7,709 bases of DNA from an uncultured Chloroflexota bacterium (lineage in GTDB: Bacteria; Chloroflexota; Chloroflexia; Thermomicrobiales; UBA6265): assembly GCA_937901745.1 (NCBI GenBank), contig CALGSZ010000153.1:1-7709 (forward strand). The letters run 5' to 3'. The notes under the pieces were generated by a model. The model worked only from the letters and a program-made list of their open reading frames with translations, was not told the DNA's origin and did not search any database. Of the stretch, positions 6,827 through 7,709 are shown piece by piece (the stretch's first letter is position 1; each line of letters begins with the position of its first letter). A program made the position numbers and the translations under genes.

Positions 6827-7709
6827 TTATTCCAAACCAAGATCGCTCTGCTCTATGACAGCCACGGCTGGTGCCTCGCGCGCCAGCCTGACGATCTCCG
6901 GCCAGCTCTGCACGAGCGCGTTGTAGGAGAGCGCCTCCTTCGCCCGCTTCTTCCGCTCGCAGATCGTGTAGAGCCTATAGGCCAGCTCGCGGGCTACATC
7001 GGCCTTGCTCCCAAGCTTCGCCACCAGCTCCGCCGCGCCGGCTTCGCCTTCCGCTTCCAGCACGCGAATCAGGTGATGCACGATCTCCCACACGGTCAGG
7101 CGGGCGTCTGTGGACGGGTCCCAGTCCGCGGGGAGCTCGCTGGGGGCCAGGAGCCGGACCTTGCCAGCGCGCGAGGCGAGGATACCCGCATCGACCATCC
7201 CAGAGACGCTGGTGTTCTTGGCCTTCGATAGCGTTTCGGCCACACCGTACTCGCCTTCGTCGAAACCGAACTGCTCGAACCAGGCGACGGCCCAGCGGGT
7301 GTCGGCATCGAAGTCGCCCTCCTGCTCCGCCAGGACCTCGTCCAGCACCTGGTTGATCAGCGCCAGCGCCTCCCGCACCGTGAGCGGGTTGCCGGCAGCG
7401 TCCACCACCTTCGAATAGCGCGTGTAGACCGCCATCCCGGGGCCGATCGCGGCCTGCGCCAGGTCCACCGGGGCGATGTTGCCGCGCTGGAGGTGGCGCA
7501 GCGCCTCCGGCAGCTCGGCCTTGAGACGGCTCACGAACTCCCGGCGCGTGACGACCGGCGCGTCATTCGGGCGCGGACGGCAGACCAACACGATGCTGGA
7601 GGCGAGGGCGTTGGTGCCCATGCCGATCATACGGTTGCTGAGTTCGGTGCGCATCGGCCAAGTCCCGCTGATACCGAATCCCGCGCGGATCACGGCATCT
7701 AGGAACGTC
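6827..7709 (-). CDS. DUF1156-family DNA methyltransferase, C-terminal part (5' end outside window)
   Basis: This is the C-terminal ~293 residues of a large DNA adenine-N6 methyltransferase of the DUF1156 family, which is commonly found in defence islands. The frame is open to the right edge: codons for T-F-L-D-A precede the GTG at 7693, so that GTG is an internal valine and not the start. Recognisable family segments, in order, are GFGISGTWPMRTE, which closes the methylase fold; NALASSIVLVCRPR; REFVSRLKAELPEALRHLQ; GNIAPVDLAQAAIGPGMAVY; EALALINQVLDEVLAEQEGD; TRWAVAWFEQFGFDEGEYG; AKNTSVSGM; LPADWDP; and LAYRLYTICERK followed by AEALSYN-type residues. The catalytic (D/N)PPY motif and SAM-binding motif should lie upstream and cannot be checked here. 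The gene stops with TAA at 6829-6827. It is the first gene seen of the operon and is followed by a 70-nt gap. By inference it marks host DNA so that the downstream ATPases and helicase act only on unmodified DNA. The family call is firm; the role in defence is inferred from the neighbours. Confidence 0.9.
   Translation of the reverse strand, partial: TFLDAVIRAGFGISGTWPMRTELSNRMIGMGTNALASSIVLVCRPRPNDAPVVTRREFVSRLKAELPEALRHLQRGNIAPVDLAQAAIGPGMAVYTRYSKVVDAAGNPLTVREALALINQVLDEVLAEQEGDFDADTRWAVAWFEQFGFDEGEYGVAETLSKAKNTSVSGMVDAGILASRAGKVRLLAPSELPADWDPSTDARLTVWEIVHHLIRVLEAEGEAGAAELVAKLGSKADVARELAYRLYTICERKKRAKEALSYNALVQSWPEIVRLAREAPAVAVIEQSDLGLE

Noticed and set aside
6827..7693. GTG at 7693 as the true start of a short stand-alone gene
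   Set aside because: The frame continues upstream without a stop to the window edge, and the residues before the GTG match the DUF1156 methyltransferase context.
1..7709. Canonical BREX or DISARM locus
   Set aside because: BREX marker genes pglX and pglZ, and the DISARM marker DUF1998 (drmB), are not present in the window. Only the BrxD-like and BrxHI-like genes are shared with type 2 BREX.

Overview
The window is GC-rich bacterial DNA carrying one compact operon, read entirely on the minus strand from right to left. It holds no RNA genes, insertion sequences, CRISPR repeats or long intergenic gaps. Dense packing, Shine-Dalgarno (SD) sequences, GTG/TTG start codons and open antisense frames fit a high-GC bacterium (for example an actinobacterium, proteobacterium or a related soil or environmental lineage). 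No gene here fixes the phylum.

Layout in order of transcription: (1) 7709-6827, the C-terminal part of a DUF1156-family DNA adenine methyltransferase whose N-terminus lies beyond the right edge; (2) a 70-nt gap, the only real spacer; (3) 6756-5884, a 290-aa protein I do not recognise; (4) 5882-4731, a P-loop ATPase resembling the BREX protein BrxD (DUF2791-like), here ATPase A; (5) 4728-3532, a second P-loop ATPase, B; (6) 3535-2159, a third P-loop ATPase, C, BrxD-like with an added N-terminal small beta-barrel-like domain; (7) 2190-85, an Lhr-type DEVH-box helicase resembling BrxHI of type 2 BREX; (8) 82-1, the possible first 27 codons of a further gene that runs off the left edge.

Genes 3 to 8 are joined by gaps of 1-2 nt or by overlaps of 4-32 nt, so they are probably co-transcribed and translationally coupled. 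The mix of a large DNA methyltransferase, several AAA-like ATPases and an Lhr-type helicase is typical of multi-gene anti-phage systems that mark self DNA (BREX, DISARM and relatives). It matches no system I know. The methyltransferase is DUF1156 rather than PglX, three BrxD-like ATPases replace the usual one, and no PglZ, BrxC/PglY, BrxL, DUF1998 or nuclease gene is visible. My inference is a BREX/DISARM-like methylation-linked defence system with a tandem ATPase trio and an unknown 290-aa partner. Other components probably lie beyond one or both edges.
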